From Kingdonia uniflora (Eukaryota > Streptophyta > Magnoliopsida > Ranunculales > Circaeasteraceae), in assembly GCA_014058105.1 (NCBI GenBank), contig JACGCM010002776.1, positions 1,178,001-1,242,000 on the forward strand: a stretch of DNA of 64,000 bases, given 5' to 3'. Shown here in pieces: positions 34,320 to 46,280 of the stretch. A program made the position numbers and the translations under genes. Position 1 is the first letter of the stretch; the number at the start of each line of letters is the position of its first letter. Below the pieces are notes generated by a model that was not told the DNA's origin, did not search any database, and saw nothing but the letters and a program-made list of their open reading frames with translations.

Positions 34320-34830
34320 TGTAAGGGCCTATTTTCGTAGTTTGAATGGCTCTTACACCAAATGTATCTGTGACACAAATATAACAACAAAGAATATAAA
34401 TTGACATAGGTGTTTAGCGTGGAAACCTCTGAATAGGTGAAATCCACGACCTCAACTTGAGGATTTAGTGAGAATAACTTTATTGCTTGAGTTTGATAAT
34501 TTAATTACAATTTATGATCTCTTGAGCTAGAAAAACTTGGTCCCTTCTCCTCTGGAACTTATCATTTTTATAGATCTCATCCTCAGTTTGTTTTCGTGTG
34601 TGAGAACGTTCTCCTGGAATGGGGAAATGAGAGTTACTCCTGTAACTGCTAGTTCGTGGGATACATGTGTCTTTGACTCATTTTGTTTTACTTGGAGTGC
34701 TCGAACCACGTTATTCTTCACTTCGTGGTCCAGGTGTCACTGTTGACAGGTTGTGCATGTCACGTATACGTTGCGTGAGTCTGGCATGATACTAGTTCAA
34801 TGTTATCTAAGCTTGAAGGATTAGATAGAC
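34320..34830 (-). repeat. Right (5') LTR of the Tat composite
   Basis: Starts TGTAAGGGCC at 34320. Alignment to the left LTR is clear to about 34785 and weak after that, so the outer border is approximate. Confidence 0.75.
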
Positions 34831-35310
34831 TTCTATCAAACATGAATATAATTGTTAGCAATTGCCATTTCCCGGAAATATTTGTAACCGATATAGATTT
34901 CTGGTATAATAAATCCCATAAATCTCCCATGTCCCAGTTCTCGGCAGGGTGGACTGAGGTAGAGCATTTGCCTACCCTGAAATTTAAACGGCATTAAGTG
35001 TAATATTTCCTACGTTCAGTCATATTCTGCATGAAATTTTATTCACTTCTTATTTAATTGTTGTACCATTTATTTTACCACCCTGATTGGATTTCGTGAG
35101 GGGCTCGTCATAAATGGTCACCGTTGCTTTGAACAAATTTCACGAGAACGTGCAGCAATCACATTCATCAGTACTGTTTCAAATTTACAAAAAACCTACT
35201 ACCTTCGATTTAATAGACGGCGGTGAGCTCAACACATTCACTCCTCTATTTTTATAACTAACAAAACAAAAAAAACAAAAAGAAGCAAAGAAAAATTGTA
35301 CCAGGGAACC
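34831..35310. other. DNA 3' of inhibitor gene 1
   Basis: No coding. From about 35090 it aligns with 54375-54676 downstream of inhibitor gene 2 (shared CAGTCACATTC/CAATCACATTC and CTCACTCCT/TTCACTCCT blocks), so it belongs to the duplicated unit. Confidence 0.5.
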
Positions 35311-35847
35311 TTAGACTAGCTTGGAACACATTGCAACAGTCATATCAACAAGAACATCCAGGATCTCATTCTTCGAATCCAAGAAATCCATAAGCACACT
35401 ATAATCATTCTTTAACTCGTTCTTACACGAAATCAGAGCATTTCCAGCACTATTCGCAACAAGAGCAGTTCCACGGTTATCATAATTGTGGTGCCTTATT
35501 AAAACAAACCCCATTACCTGATCAAACTCCTTGTAATTTTCCAGGCAAATGTCACCCTTGGATTTTAAACTGGGATTAATGCCGAGAGCTACAGGCACAA
35601 ATCTTTGACTTGTATAGGATTCGCTAAACCCGCGGTTTATAACATTACTGACGAGTTCCTGCAAATTTGTGTCTTGGGTACGAGGGTCGTCATTTAGAAT
35701 CGATAAACATGTTTTCGGGACAACGTTCTTGGCACAGATATCATTAACAGTTTGCTGATCGATTGCATTTGATTTGTGAGACAATGAGAGATTGCAGAGT
35801 GCGAAAAATATAATTGTGGATGAAACATTGAGAAGAGAAGACCCCAT
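35311..35847 (-). CDS. Plant invertase/pectin methylesterase inhibitor family protein 1
   Basis: Intronless, 178 residues, start at 35847. Residues 1-28 form a signal peptide (hydrophobic stretch TIIFFALCNLSL), so the product should be secreted to the cell wall. Conserved cysteines occur in the family order: two in DICAKNVVPKTCLSIL, one in GDICLENYKEFDQ, one in ALISCKNEL, and one near the end in AMCSKLV. These normally form the helical-hairpin and bundle disulfides. The fold is a four-helix bundle that blocks pectin methylesterase or invertase, and sequence alone does not tell which. The length matches the family. Gene 2 at 54677-55225 is a paralogue with similar promoter and 3' flank. A MITE sits about 255 bp upstream. 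Confidence 0.88.
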   Translation of the reverse strand: MGSSLLNVSSTIIFFALCNLSLSHKSNAIDQQTVNDICAKNVVPKTCLSILNDDPRTQDTNLQELVSNVINRGFSESYTSQRFVPVALGINPSLKSKGDICLENYKEFDQVMGFVLIRHHNYDNRGTALVANSAGNALISCKNELKNDYSVLMDFLDSKNEILDVLVDMTVAMCSKLV

Positions 35848-36102
35848 TTTTGTACAAATTTGAAGTTTCTCTTCTCAATCAATAATTGCTTTTGGAACAA
35901 TTTTTTTTTTGAAAGTTTTGAACTTATTTTATCGATATTATCTGAAGGTTATTCTAGAATTTCTAAAGAAAGATATTACGGTACTAGTTTTTGTTTGTGC
36001 CTTATTTAGCTTATTATTACATATTTAGAAGGAATTTGTTGAAGGTTAATAAGCTCTAATAATTAAATGTTTGAACCTGAAAATTCTTAATATACAGATT
36101 GT

Positions 36103-36888
36103 GAAAAAAATTTAGATCTCTCCTGAGCCATCATTGTTAGACCTCTAACCCTTTAAAATATGACACGTGTTAAAGAGAGAGAAAACACAATTAATTGAAG
36201 TTAAAAGATAAGTTTTATTCATCACCTAAAGGCTAAAACTTCTCTTCAGAACCTAAAACTAAAGTTCCTCTCTTCATCTCCAAATTCCTTCGTTTCAAAT
36301 CTAACAGAAACCCACTAGAAATCACTTAATCGTCATCTTTAGTTCAAGCTCACTCGATCTCAACCATTATATGGGTAAAATCTGAGGTGAAATGGACGAG
36401 GATCTGAGGTGTAAGATCAGAGTATTGGTTTTGATAATTATTTTTGTATGTGATCTTTGGGTAAATTTTATGTGTGAGTTTGATTAAGATAACTAATAAT
36501 TTGGCTACAATCATGGATTTAATAATAAATAATTTCATGTGTGATGATAAATGGGAGAAGCTTTATTTGATATGATCTAGAGAGAAACTAAAATTAATAT
36601 AAATAAATTGTTTGTGATTTAATATGATTTAAAAGAGAAACCAAAATTAATCTAAAGCAATTGTTTGTGATTCAATATGATTTAAGAGAGATTTGTGAGA
36701 CAAAATCCTTGATTTTAAAAAGATTGAAGAGAGAGAGAGAAAAAAAAATATAGGAGTCCTGAGTTCAAATTTCTCTCTATTCTAAAACTATTATCAAAAC
36801 TATTGTTAACTCTTTTGGACACGTGTCGGTGTCTAGAGGGTGAGAGGTCAAAATTATGATGGCTCATGAGAGATCTAAAATTTTTCCT
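36103..36888. mobile_element. Non-autonomous Mutator-type element (MITE), 786 bp
   Basis: Terminal inverted repeats of about 75-80 bp (left from GAAAAAAATTTAGATCTC, right ending GAGATCTAAAATTTTTCC plus T) flanked by the 9-bp duplication ACAGATTGT at 36094-36102 and 36889-36897. Nine-base duplications and long inverted repeats fit Mutator-like elements. Both arms contain GACACGTGT-like G-boxes. There is no transposase. Confidence 0.9.
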
Positions 36889-37047
36889 ACAGATTGTTTA
36901 TTATATTCGGTGTAAAAGTAAAGTGTTTGGAAATTTAAATATGTATGAGAACCACCTCAAAATGAGGAATGAAACCCTATTTTTACCGTCCTTTTCTTCT
37001 TCTTCTAGAAATGTAGGTGAAAATTTGGTGATGGATCCTACAGTATG

Positions 37048-37633
37048 TAATCCATAATACGAATTGAGAAACCCTAATCATAAGAATAGTACGAAGAACA
37101 CACAGATTGGTAGGAGAATTCCCTTTTAGAGCTTCAATTGCTCAATCAAATTGATTATAATCGAATTCCTCTCAAAACCCTAAGTCTCTCTCTCTCTCAG
37201 AACTTTGATTGATCTAACATCATCTTTTCTTGCCTAGCCTTGCCCCTTTATGAGGGTTACAAGTTTCTAGTTACAAAACTAAGATAATTGTGCCCTTAAA
37301 CGCCTAAAACAATAAGCTGAATCGTACCTCTATTCGAACAAAACAAGTCTTTGTTCGAACAAAAAAAGTGCATTCGAATAGACATTAAGTCTATTTGAAT
37401 AAACTACTCAAACAAGTATTTCTTCAAATAGACCTAAAAGTATGTTCGAACAAAAAAAAAAGTGCATTCGAACATACGTTAAGTGTATTCGAATAAAATT
37501 ACTCAGACACCTGTTTCTTCGAAAAGGAATCAAACTTTATTCGAACACAAAGGGGGTGTATTTGAACAAACTAAAAAGTCCGTTCGAATAGACTTTAAGA
37601 AAATTCTAAAAATACTCAAATCTTCGTAGATCA
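37048..37633 (-). mobile_element. Solo LTR of the TTCGAA-rich family
   Basis: 586 bp flanked by GTATG at 37043-37047 and 37634-37638. Homologous to the LTR at 85-619. No primer site or internal sequence adjoins it, so the element was removed by LTR-LTR recombination. The array of TTCGAA-type motifs lies at about 37330-37595. Confidence 0.85.
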
Positions 37634-37638
37634 GTATG

Positions 37639-38303
37639 AGTATGTTTTGTGTGTTGAGGGGATTAGGAATATATAGAAACCTCACCCATTATCAGTACAT
37701 TATAACTTAAATGACTTACGGGAATTGCCTTGAATTATAATAGGAAGATTACCTTAAAAATGTTCCAAGTCATGTGTATGTCTTATAGGATTTCGATACT
37801 TTCAACTCCAAAAATAGGCAATTCAAGTTAACTGTCAAAAGACTTGAAGTTAACTTCCGTAGATGGCATTTTTAGCGCATTTTAGTCTTAACAATATAAT
37901 CAAACCCTAGGGCTAGAATCAAGTTTTCTTTGTATCTTATACTTTTATCAAGTATCAACTAAAAGGGATAGGGGTCTAGTTCTGCCATGAATTTCTTTCT
38001 TTCTCTATCTATATTTTGAAAGTATCTCTAGATATAGATACATCATACATACATGGAGCGTGGGTATGTGGGGTTCTAAAGAGTACTCAGACAGTGAGTG
38101 ACTCTAAAGTTGCTTCAGTAGAGAGTAGAGACTTCAACACCAATTTTTGAGGCTTGTCACATGAGTCCCAACAGGAGAGTTTAGGGTCGTCTTTAGTTTT
38201 AAGCAAGGCTAACACTTGGGTGCACAAGTTCTAATTAAAAGGCACATATAAAACTTATGAGCGCCTTTGTATTTTTAATAAAACATCTATAGGTGTTATG
38301 TAT
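37639..38303. other. Unassigned intergenic DNA
   Basis: No gene or element signal that I can support. Confidence 0.4.
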
Positions 38304-38347
38304 GGGGACTGCGACTGGGACTGGGACTGGGACTAGGACTGGGACTA
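38304..38347. repeat. GGGACT minisatellite
   Basis: Seven imperfect 6-bp units (GGGACT, GCGACT, AGGACT variants) in a row just before the first LINE. Confidence 0.95.
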
Positions 38348-38359
38348 GAGCATGCATGC

Positions 38360-40519
38360 GTCTCTTGAAAACCTCCAAACACATACTTGAGAATCATACC
38401 CATTATGGCGTCTGAAATGGTTAATGAGATGAAAATCAAGAGAAAGAATGGCAATGTGGTTCTCAAGATTGCTATCAGTCAAGCATACGATACTCTAAGC
38501 TGGACATTCCTCGTCACCACCTTAAGAGCTTTTGGGTTCGACCAAAAATTCTGCAATTGGATTCAGACGATTATCAGTAGCAGTATGATCTTTATCCTTG
38601 TGAATGGAAGTATGTCTGGGTTCCTTCAGATGTCTCGGGGCCTCAAGCAGGGGGAGCCTCTCTCTCTAATCCTCTTTGCAATTGTAGAAGACATTCTTAG
38701 TATCAATCTCTACAGAGTAAGGGAATAAGGCAGAATACAAACTATGGCATCAACAAATCTGACGCACGGCCCCACTCAGTTTCTATTTGCAGATAATATT
38801 TTTTTATTTGTAAACGGGAACAACAAATGCCTGCGACAGCTTAAGCTCCTCCTTACAGACTATCAGGTGGCGTCTGGGAAAGAGATCAGTGTGGCCAAAA
38901 GCAAGATTTTCATGAGAAGTATTCCTCTTACCCGAAGAAGAATTGTCTCATATATATTTGGCTTCAAAGAGAGAACATTCCCCTAAACATATCTGGGCAT
39001 CCCACTTATACAAGGGAGGGTTACAAAGTAAGCTATTATACCGCTTATTGAAAAGATTCGAAATAGGGCTAACAGCTGGACTAGAAGCATGATTTCATTT
39101 TAGGGAAGAGTTAATCGAGAAAAGTTTGTCCTTAATAGTATCCCCATTCATAATATGGTAATTTACAAGTGGCCTCGATCGCTTATCAAAGAGGGGGACA
39201 ACATCATTAGGAACTATATCTGGACGGGAGACCCGACAAAGCAGAAAGGAGTGACACTGAAGTGGGAGAAAATCTGCAAATCGGTAAAGGAAGGGGGACT
39301 TAGAGTTTAAAGTCTGGGGGAAGTAAATAACACAATGCTCTGCAAACTGTACTAGATTTTCAAACAAGGTACAGAAGAATGGGCAAAATTTCTTAAATCC
39401 AAATTCAGCAACAAGAGCGTAAACCCAATTCATTACCACAAACCCTCTACTATATGGAAGGGCATTCAAATAGGAGCTGCACTTTCAAAACCTCACATTG
39501 GCTGGCTTCTCAGAAATAGAACGTAAATTGATTTCTAAACAGACACTTGGGTGACAGATGTTCCTATCATAGAATACATCGACTTGCCTAGGCACTTATA
39601 AAAAAGTTGTACTTCAAAACTCAGTAACTTCATCAACCCACAAGGCTGGAACGTTCCTAATGATATCTGCCTTCCCCTCCTTGCCTTGGGAATATACATA
39701 CAACAAATCCAGTATAACCCAAATGCGCAGGACGCAATAATCTGAAAGCCAGATTTACACAGTACGTTCACAACCAAGAATGCCTTTGACGCTCCCCGCA
39801 GAGGAGGACACGACATGGTAGTGGAGATATGTGTGAGGTAAAACAATCCACCTGAGACTGAAAGGTTTTGCATGGCGTCTGCTGAACTATCTCCTGCCTA
39901 TGGACGACATCATCAGAAAGAAAGGCATAGCCTTGGTCTTAGTCTGTCACCAATGCCACAACAACTCAGAAACGAAAACACGTACCTATTATATTTCCCT
40001 TCTGCGGCCTCTCTCTGGTAATGGGATACAAACTGCTTCACCTATGATCCTATTACACCTATAGATACTTGGAGAACCATTATGGAAAGGGGAAAAATCA
40101 ACTAGCCAATATATTAAAGACTTATGGGTTGCCATGGTCTTCTCTATATGCATCAACATTTGGTATGCAAGAAATAAGTGGCGCTCAGATGGACTCAAGA
40201 TTATAATCCAGAAAATCATGTTAAACATCCTAACAGATATCGCAGATGCCGCCCACCTCTCTCAGCATACGATAAACAACATTGTTCATGACCTGAAGAT
40301 CATAAAGGCGCTAAATGCCCAATGTAAACCACGAAAACACATCAACATCAAGAACTGCAGATGGTTGATCCCTGAAGTGAACGAGGCTAAAATCTGCTGT
40401 GATGGATCAGCTTTGGGCAATCCAGGACCGATGGGGATTGGTATAATGTACAAAAATAACACTGGGGGGGGGGGGGTCTTGGGCACTTTCAGCAAATCAA
40501 TTGGTCAAGCTACAAACTT
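38360..40519 (+). pseudogene. L1-type LINE, 5'-truncated, interrupted in RNase H
   Basis: Reverse transcriptase from NEMKIKRKNGNVVLKIAISQ (38416 on), AYDTLSWTFL, MSRGLKQGEPLSLILFAIVE and FLFADNIFLFVNGN, where the catalytic F/Y-A-D-D reads F-A-D-N, then TYLGIPLIQG and the region leading to the zinc-binding domain. The RNase H starts at about 40390 with KICCDGSALGNPGPMGIGIM and stops at QATNFE (40519), where the SIRE LTR begins. A run of 13 G lies at 40464. Frameshifts and stops throughout. A candidate 3' end is at 51540-51732 beyond the SIRE element. Confidence 0.85.
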
Positions 40520-41630
40520 TGAAACATCCATTTGGAGTTTGTTTCATTTAGTGTCTAGAATAGGTGTCAGTACTACCTCGTGGTTATCCATCGTCAGCGA
40601 GTGCACATGGAGCGACTACAGCTCGACTGACACTGAACAGGTAAGTGGGTTTCTATCTCCTTGCTCTAAATGTCGAGCCCGCAGTATTTTACAGAATATG
40701 AAAAGAAAGCGATGTCTTATTTGAGAAAAATAGGTCTCTATTCGAACAGGCTTTTATTATGCTTGAATAAGACCTTGATCGAATAAAATTTAGTATCTAT
40801 TCTAATATTTTCTCTCAGAACAATATTTATTCGAATAGACTATTTCCTTGTTTGAATACTTTTTTTGGGAACTTAGTTGTTCGAATAGGTTTTTGCTATG
40901 TTCGAATAAAACTTGTTTTGCTCGAATAGACTTTTTCTCTATTCGGACAAATTGCCTCAGGACTTTATTTGTTTGAATACATTTTTGGTGTATTTTAATA
41001 ATAATTGTTTTATTCGAATAGATTTTGCTTCTATTCGAACAGAGGTCGGGTTTACTATTTTTTTATATAAGACAACTTTTCTTTTTTCATAACTCAATTT
41101 TTTGAAAACCTATTTTTTTGGGCTTGTATTTTTTAGAGAGGAAAGATTTCTTTGAGAGATTTAAGAAAGAACTAACAACTCAAACTTGAATCAATCATTG
41201 ATCAAGAAACCCAAATCATGATTTGAAAAACTTGTGGGATTCGAGATTGAAAGCTTCGACGAGAGATTGGAGCGTGGCATTGCGAGAATGTAGAATCAAT
41301 TGCAAGAAGCTTGATTAGAAGAAAGGTAACCATGGGATGTGCTTATCGAGTCTGTAAGTAATAAAACTCTTATAATTCATTTTCAATAGTGGATTATTTA
41401 GCTGTCGGGTGATTTGACAGCGTCCTGAGGATTTTTCTCTTGAAAAAGGTTTCCCACAGGATTAAAAATCTTTATTCTTGTGTCTAATTTCCAATTGCTT
41501 GTTGACATTAGATAATCAAATCAATTTGAATTAGGTTAAGGTTGGACCATTAATTCAAAGGAATTCAGACCTATTATTTTATACCTAAGTTAATCGAAAT
41601 TGGTTAGTCTCAAGTGATAAGGAATTTTTA
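40520..41630 (+). repeat. 5' LTR of the SIRE-type element
   Basis: 1,111 bp starting TGAAACATCC. The TTCGAA array is at about 40735-41045 and the TATA box at 41064. Its first 870 bp match 50672-51539, and the whole aligns with the solo LTR at 59246-60345. Confidence 0.9.
41064..41070 (+). promoter_or_regulatory. TATA box of the SIRE 5' LTR
   Basis: TATATAA, conserved in the 3' LTR at 51264-51270, directly downstream of the TTCGAA array. Confidence 0.7.
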
Positions 41631-41632
41631 AT

Positions 41633-41645
41633 TGGTATCAAAGCG
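41633..41645 (+). other. Primer-binding site of the SIRE-type element
   Basis: TGGTATCAAAGCG, initiator-Met type, two bases after the LTR. Confidence 0.85.
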
Positions 41646-41703
41646 GTTACGCCTCAAGGATTAACAACCTAAGCGTGGATCCTTACTCGATTGCTTGAGA
41701 ATA

Positions 41704-43660
41704 ATGAGTTTCGAGAAGTTTGGAGGTCTTGTAAATCGTCCTTCACTTTTTGATGGCAAAGATTACCCATACTGGAAAGTCTGAATGGTTACATTCCTAC
41801 AATCAATCAGAGAAGATGTATGGATTGCCATTGAGGATGGATGGACGTACTCTACTGTGATGCAAGGTGCACTAGGAAGTGCTATAGAGGTCCTTAAACC
41901 TAGGAATCAATAGTCAAAGGAAGAAAAAGATGTTGTCGGTTATAATTCTAAAGGCCACAATGTTATCTTTATGGCTGTGAGTCAAAGTGAGTTTTGACAT
42001 ATCTCTGCTTGTACCACTTCAAAAGAAGCTTAGGACATTCTAGGTCGAACTCATGAAGGCGATGATACAGTTAAAGAAAATAAGCTATAAATGCTTACTT
42101 CGCAATTTGAGAATATCACAATGAATGAAAATGAACCTTTTGATGAATTCTATGTGAGACTAAGTGATATTTTAAATACTACTACCGTATTAGGAGTTGT
42201 TTATTCCGATGTTCAAATTGTTTGCAAAGTTCTAAGATCTCTTCTTAAGAGCTTTAGATTCAGATGTGATGCTATTGAGGAAGCTCGGGATCTTAAGAAA
42301 ATGAAACCCGATACATTAGCTAGAAAATTGCTAACTTTTGAACTCAAGATTAAAATGAAAAACCCTGAGAAGAACAAGAGTATGGCTTTTAAGTCTTCAT
42401 CTCACTCCTCTTCTTCTAGGGGTACCAAAGAGGTTGATCACTAATATATCTCAGATGATGATGAAGGTTCAGATATAGATTCATCAATTGCTCTTATTAG
42501 TCAATAATTTCAAAAAATCTTAAAAAAACATTAAATTCAAAAGTAAGTGCAATCGATGAACAATAAACCACGACCTCATGATCGGGTCAAATCTTATAAT
42601 CGGCAGATCTACAATGATACTGACCTTAGTCAAGTTGAATGTTATAAATATCACAAGCTTGGTCATTATGCCCATAGTTGTCCTAATAAGAAATCTAGAA
42701 CAAATCACAAAGTTATGAATATCAGTATTACTTGGGATGACAATGATGATGAGAATAATAACAATGAGAGTAATCCTCAAGTAGTTGTTAACGGACAATA
42801 TTGTGCACATCCTACTTTTTTAAATTGTGAGAATGATAACTCTGACGTTTTTGAACTTGAAAATTCTATTAAAAATCAAAGTGATCAAGAACAAAATGAG
42901 TTTGAAAACCTAAATCTTGAAGACTTGTATGATCAGACTTTTGCTAAGTGTATGAAACTTAGTAAACTTAACAAAGTGTTGAAAGACCAAGTTAATACAC
43001 TTGCGTGTGAACTTTAAGAAAAAACTGAGAATACAAGTCAGGAGATAAAGGTACTTGAAAATGAGAAACGAGGTTTTTATGATAAAGTTATATTTTTGGA
43101 AAAAGAAGTTCATGATGCGAAGGAGAAAATGAAATCAACTTTGGACGAACTTCATTCGGCCAAGCTTGATGTAGTTCTATCTCAGTAGAAACTTGAAAAA
43201 TTATGTCATTAGGCTAAGAACATAGATAAGATGTTATTTATGGGAAAGACGGATGCTGACAAAAGGGGTCCAAGATATGTAGAACCTCTCTCTAATGCCA
43301 AGACTCCTCAAGTCACAAAACTTATGAAAGCAATTGCTACTACATCGTTGCCCAAACATAATATAATATCCTCCACTCATATTCAAGGCAAAAGGTTCTC
43401 CTACTTTTTGATTTATTATTGTGGAATATGTGGTTGAAAGGGACATATTGCATCTTATTGCAGATTTGTTGGACCCTATCAACCATATGCTCGTCCTTTT
43501 AATGAACAAAGATATAAGTCTAATGTGATTTATACTAATGAAAAGTAAGAATGTGTCTAGATGGTTTACACAGTAAACTTCAGCTCGAAGGACTCTTCGA
43601 AGCATTTGGGTATGAAAGACGGATTTGGCACCTTAGATAAGGTGCAATGTTGCACTAACT
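41704..43660 (+). pseudogene. SIRE gag
   Basis: Starts MSFEKFGGLVNRPSLFDGKD, then YWKV, the region MLTSQFENITMNENEPFDEF and VLRSLLKSFRFRCDAIEEAR, and DTLARKLLTFELKIKM. A first zinc knuckle at about 42640 reads C-Y-K-Y-x4-H-x4-C, with its second cysteine lost. A coiled coil follows (LNKVLKDQVNTL, ENEKRGFYDKVIFLEKEV), and a second, complete knuckle near 43423-43470 is C-G-I-C-G-x-K-G-H-x4-C with one stop inside. Several internal stops. The long C-terminal coiled coil and the late knuckle are typical of SIRE gag. Confidence 0.82.
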
Positions 43661-45094
43661 ACTTTAAATACCTTTAAGTATGTTCAGTGGTATATGGATA
43701 GTGGTTGTTCCTGTCACATGGCTGGTGATGAGTTCAAGCTGAGTCACCTAGAGGATACTCAGGGTGGTGATGTTGCTTTTGGTGATGGGAGCATATCTTC
43801 AGTGGTAGGAAAGGGAAAGGCTGAAGGACTTGGTACTCCAATGATTGATAATGTTCTCTTGGTTAAGGGGCTAAAAGTAAATCTTCTCAGTGTCAGTCAG
43901 CTATGTGATACAGATTGCACTATTACTTTTTCCAGAGATGGTTGTGATGTATTGAACTCCCAAGGATAACGTGTGATGTATGCTGCTAGAACCGCTGATA
44001 ATTGTTATGATGTTCAACAAGAAGTTATACTGTGTAATAAAGCTAAACTGAATGATGTGGACTTATGGCATCAAAGGTTGGGACATATTAACTTCAATAA
44101 TTTATCCAAGATTACAAGTAAAGAGCTTATCTGGGGAGTTCCAAAGTTGGGAAGACTAAGTAATATTGTGTATGGTCAGTGTCAAATTGGCAAGCAAAGA
44201 AAGAGTTCTCACAAGAAGTCCAACAATATTGCTACTACTCAGATTCTTGAGCTAATACACATAGACTTGACGGGTCCAATGAGAACTGCATCTCTGGGAG
44301 GTAAACGGTATATTTTGGTAATGGTGGATGATTTATCTCATTATACTTGAATAGCCCTTTTGAGAGAGAAGTCTAATACTTTTGAAATATTCTGCAGTAT
44401 ATCTCTTTGAATTTAAAATGAGATAGATTGCTCTATTAATAAAATTTGAAGTGATCGTGGAGGCAAGTTTAAGGATACTGGGGTGATCGAGTACTGCATC
44501 TCTAACGGGATTAAACGTGAATTCTCTGCTCCAATCACTCCACAACAAAATGGGATTACAGAAAGGAAGAATAAAGTTCTTCAAGAAATGGGATGAGTCT
44601 TACTTCACAGCAAGGATCTTCCGGCACACTTTTGGGGGGAGGCCATCCATACCGCGTGTTATACTATCAATAGGGTGTATCTTCGTCCACTTACTTTAAA
44701 CGCGCCTTATGAATTGTGGTTTGGAAAGAAGCCGAATGTAAATTACTTTCTGGTTTTTTAGAGTAAATGCTTCATCTTTAGAGATCGGGAGAACATTGGG
44801 AAATTTGACTCTCGAAGTAATGAAGGTATCTTATTGGGCTACTCAACAAATAGTGGAGCTTTTCAAGTTTACAATTTGAGGACCAAAGTGATGATGGAGT
44901 CATGTAATGTGGTTGTGGATAATACTTGCACCATTAGTTTTGCAGATGTTAGAGAAGATGATAGTACAACAGAAAATCCAGTGACATCAACTAGTGAGGT
45001 TCTTGCAACGAGCTCTATATCAAAGGTTGGTTCTCCTTTGCCTACTTTAGCACTCCCAGCTCAACCACCTCCTCCAGCCCCCAGTATACTGTAA
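43660..45094 (+). pseudogene. SIRE protease and integrase
   Basis: Protease site WYMDSGCSCHMAGD (D-S-G kept) near 43690 and LLSVSQLCDTDCTI. GAG-pre-integrase/HHCC zone LWHQRLGHINFNNLSKI, then VYGQCQIGKQ, where the first zinc cysteine is tyrosine. The integrase core keeps D (IHIDLTGPM), D (SDRGGKF) and E (TPQQNGITERKN). C-terminal part: GYSTNSGAFQVYNLRTKVM and the proline-rich linker ending APSIL. Stops at 43966, 44350 and a few later positions break it. Confidence 0.85.
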
Positions 45095-46280
45095 CCCAAT
45101 TGGCATCAAGTTTATAAGGATCACTCATATGCCAATATCATAAGGGATGCTAGTTATCGTGCTCAAACGAGAAGCCAATATCATGAGATGGTAAACTGTG
45201 TTTGCTATGCCTTTATGATCGAACCCACAACTGTGAAGGAAGCTCTCTCATATGAATATTGGCTACATGTAATACAGGATGAGCTTTGTCAGTTTTGACA
45301 TCAAGATGTGTGGGATTTGGTCTCATGTCCTTCTAGCACAAATATCATTGGAACTAAATGGATCTATAAGAACAAATTTGATGAATTTGGGAATGTCACT
45401 CAAAATAAAGCTAGATTAGTTGCCTAAGGGTGCAATCAAGTAAAAGGGGTTGTTGTAGCTTAAACATTTGCTCCTACTGCAAGGCTTGAGTCTATTCGCT
45501 TACTTTTAACTTTTGCTTGTAATCAAAGTTTCAAGCTATATCAAATGGATGTGAAGAGTGTTTTTCTGAATGGGCTCCTAGAAGAATAAGTGAATGTAGC
45601 CCAACAAAAAGGGTTTGAGGATCCTCATCATCCGAATTACATTTTCTACTTGAAGAAGGCCCTTTATGGTTTTAAGCAGGCTCCTCGAGCATTGTATAAA
45701 CGACTTTCCAATTTTCTCTTGGATAAGGGATTTGTTCGAGGGGGATTTGATAAAATATTATTTATCCAACGTAAGGGAGGCGCGATGCTTGTCGTACATG
45801 TATATGTAGATGATATTATTTTTGGTTCTACTTCAAATTCATTAACCACTTCTTTTGTAGCTTTAATGAAAAGTGAATTTGAAATGAGCATGGTTGGGGA
45901 ACTAACGTACTTCTTAGGTCTCCAAATACGTTAATTGGAAAAAGGGATGTTTATCTCTCAATCCACGTATGCAAGGGATCTTGTAAAGAAGTTTGGACTC
46001 TCATCTGCAAAGCATGCTCAGACACCCATGAGTACAACAACAAAGTTAAGTAAGAACACGACATGTAAGGATGTTGATTAGAAAATGTATAGAAGTATGA
46101 TAGGTAGTTTACTTTATCTTACTGCTACTCGTCCTGATATAATATTTAGTATCCACATTTGTGCTCGCTATCAAGGTAGTCCTAAAGAGTCTCATTTACA
46201 GGCTGTTAAACGCATTATTCGTTATGCATGTGGGACTTCTAATTTTGGCTTATGGTACTCATATGAGATAACTTCCGAGG
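45095..46280 (+). pseudogene. SIRE reverse transcriptase
   Basis: RT blocks WIYKNKFDEFGNVTQNKARL, LYQMDVKSVFLNGLLEE, FYLKKALYGFKQAPRALYKR and the intact catalytic loop VHVYVDDIIFGST (about 45795-45830), then MSMVGELTYFLGLQIR and MIGSLLYLTATRPDI. Four or more stop codons, mostly TAG or TAA at Gln positions, inactivate it. The open part 45590-45934 is 114 codons. Confidence 0.88.

Larger units (their letters stand above)
16325..34830 (-). mobile_element. Composite Tat-lineage Ty3/gypsy element(s), minus strand, 18.5 kb
   Basis: Bounded by related LTRs at 16325-16865 and 34320 to about 34830. It holds two pol blocks (22.8-25.64 and 30.74-33.05 kb, minus strand) and two plus-strand additional genes (18.7-22.65 and 26.1-30.48 kb), but only one gag and no LTR between the blocks. 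Block A (left) has RT, RNase H, a second archaeal-type RNase H and a shortened integrase. Block B (right) has gag, both RNase H domains and a nearly full integrase core but no RT or protease. Two RNase H domains plus the PBS type mark the Tat lineage. The arrangement is explained by two elements joined by deletion or unequal recombination near 25640. Everything is riddled with stops. Confidence 0.8.

Noticed and set aside
16325..34830. A single intact Ogre-like giant element
   Set aside because: Each internal domain occurs twice or is missing in one copy, and there is a join at about 25640; a composite explains it better.
36350..36538. 62-codon minus frame inside the Mutator-type MITE
   Set aside because: AT-rich with Ile/Lys/Asn bias, no transposase similarity; the element is non-coding.
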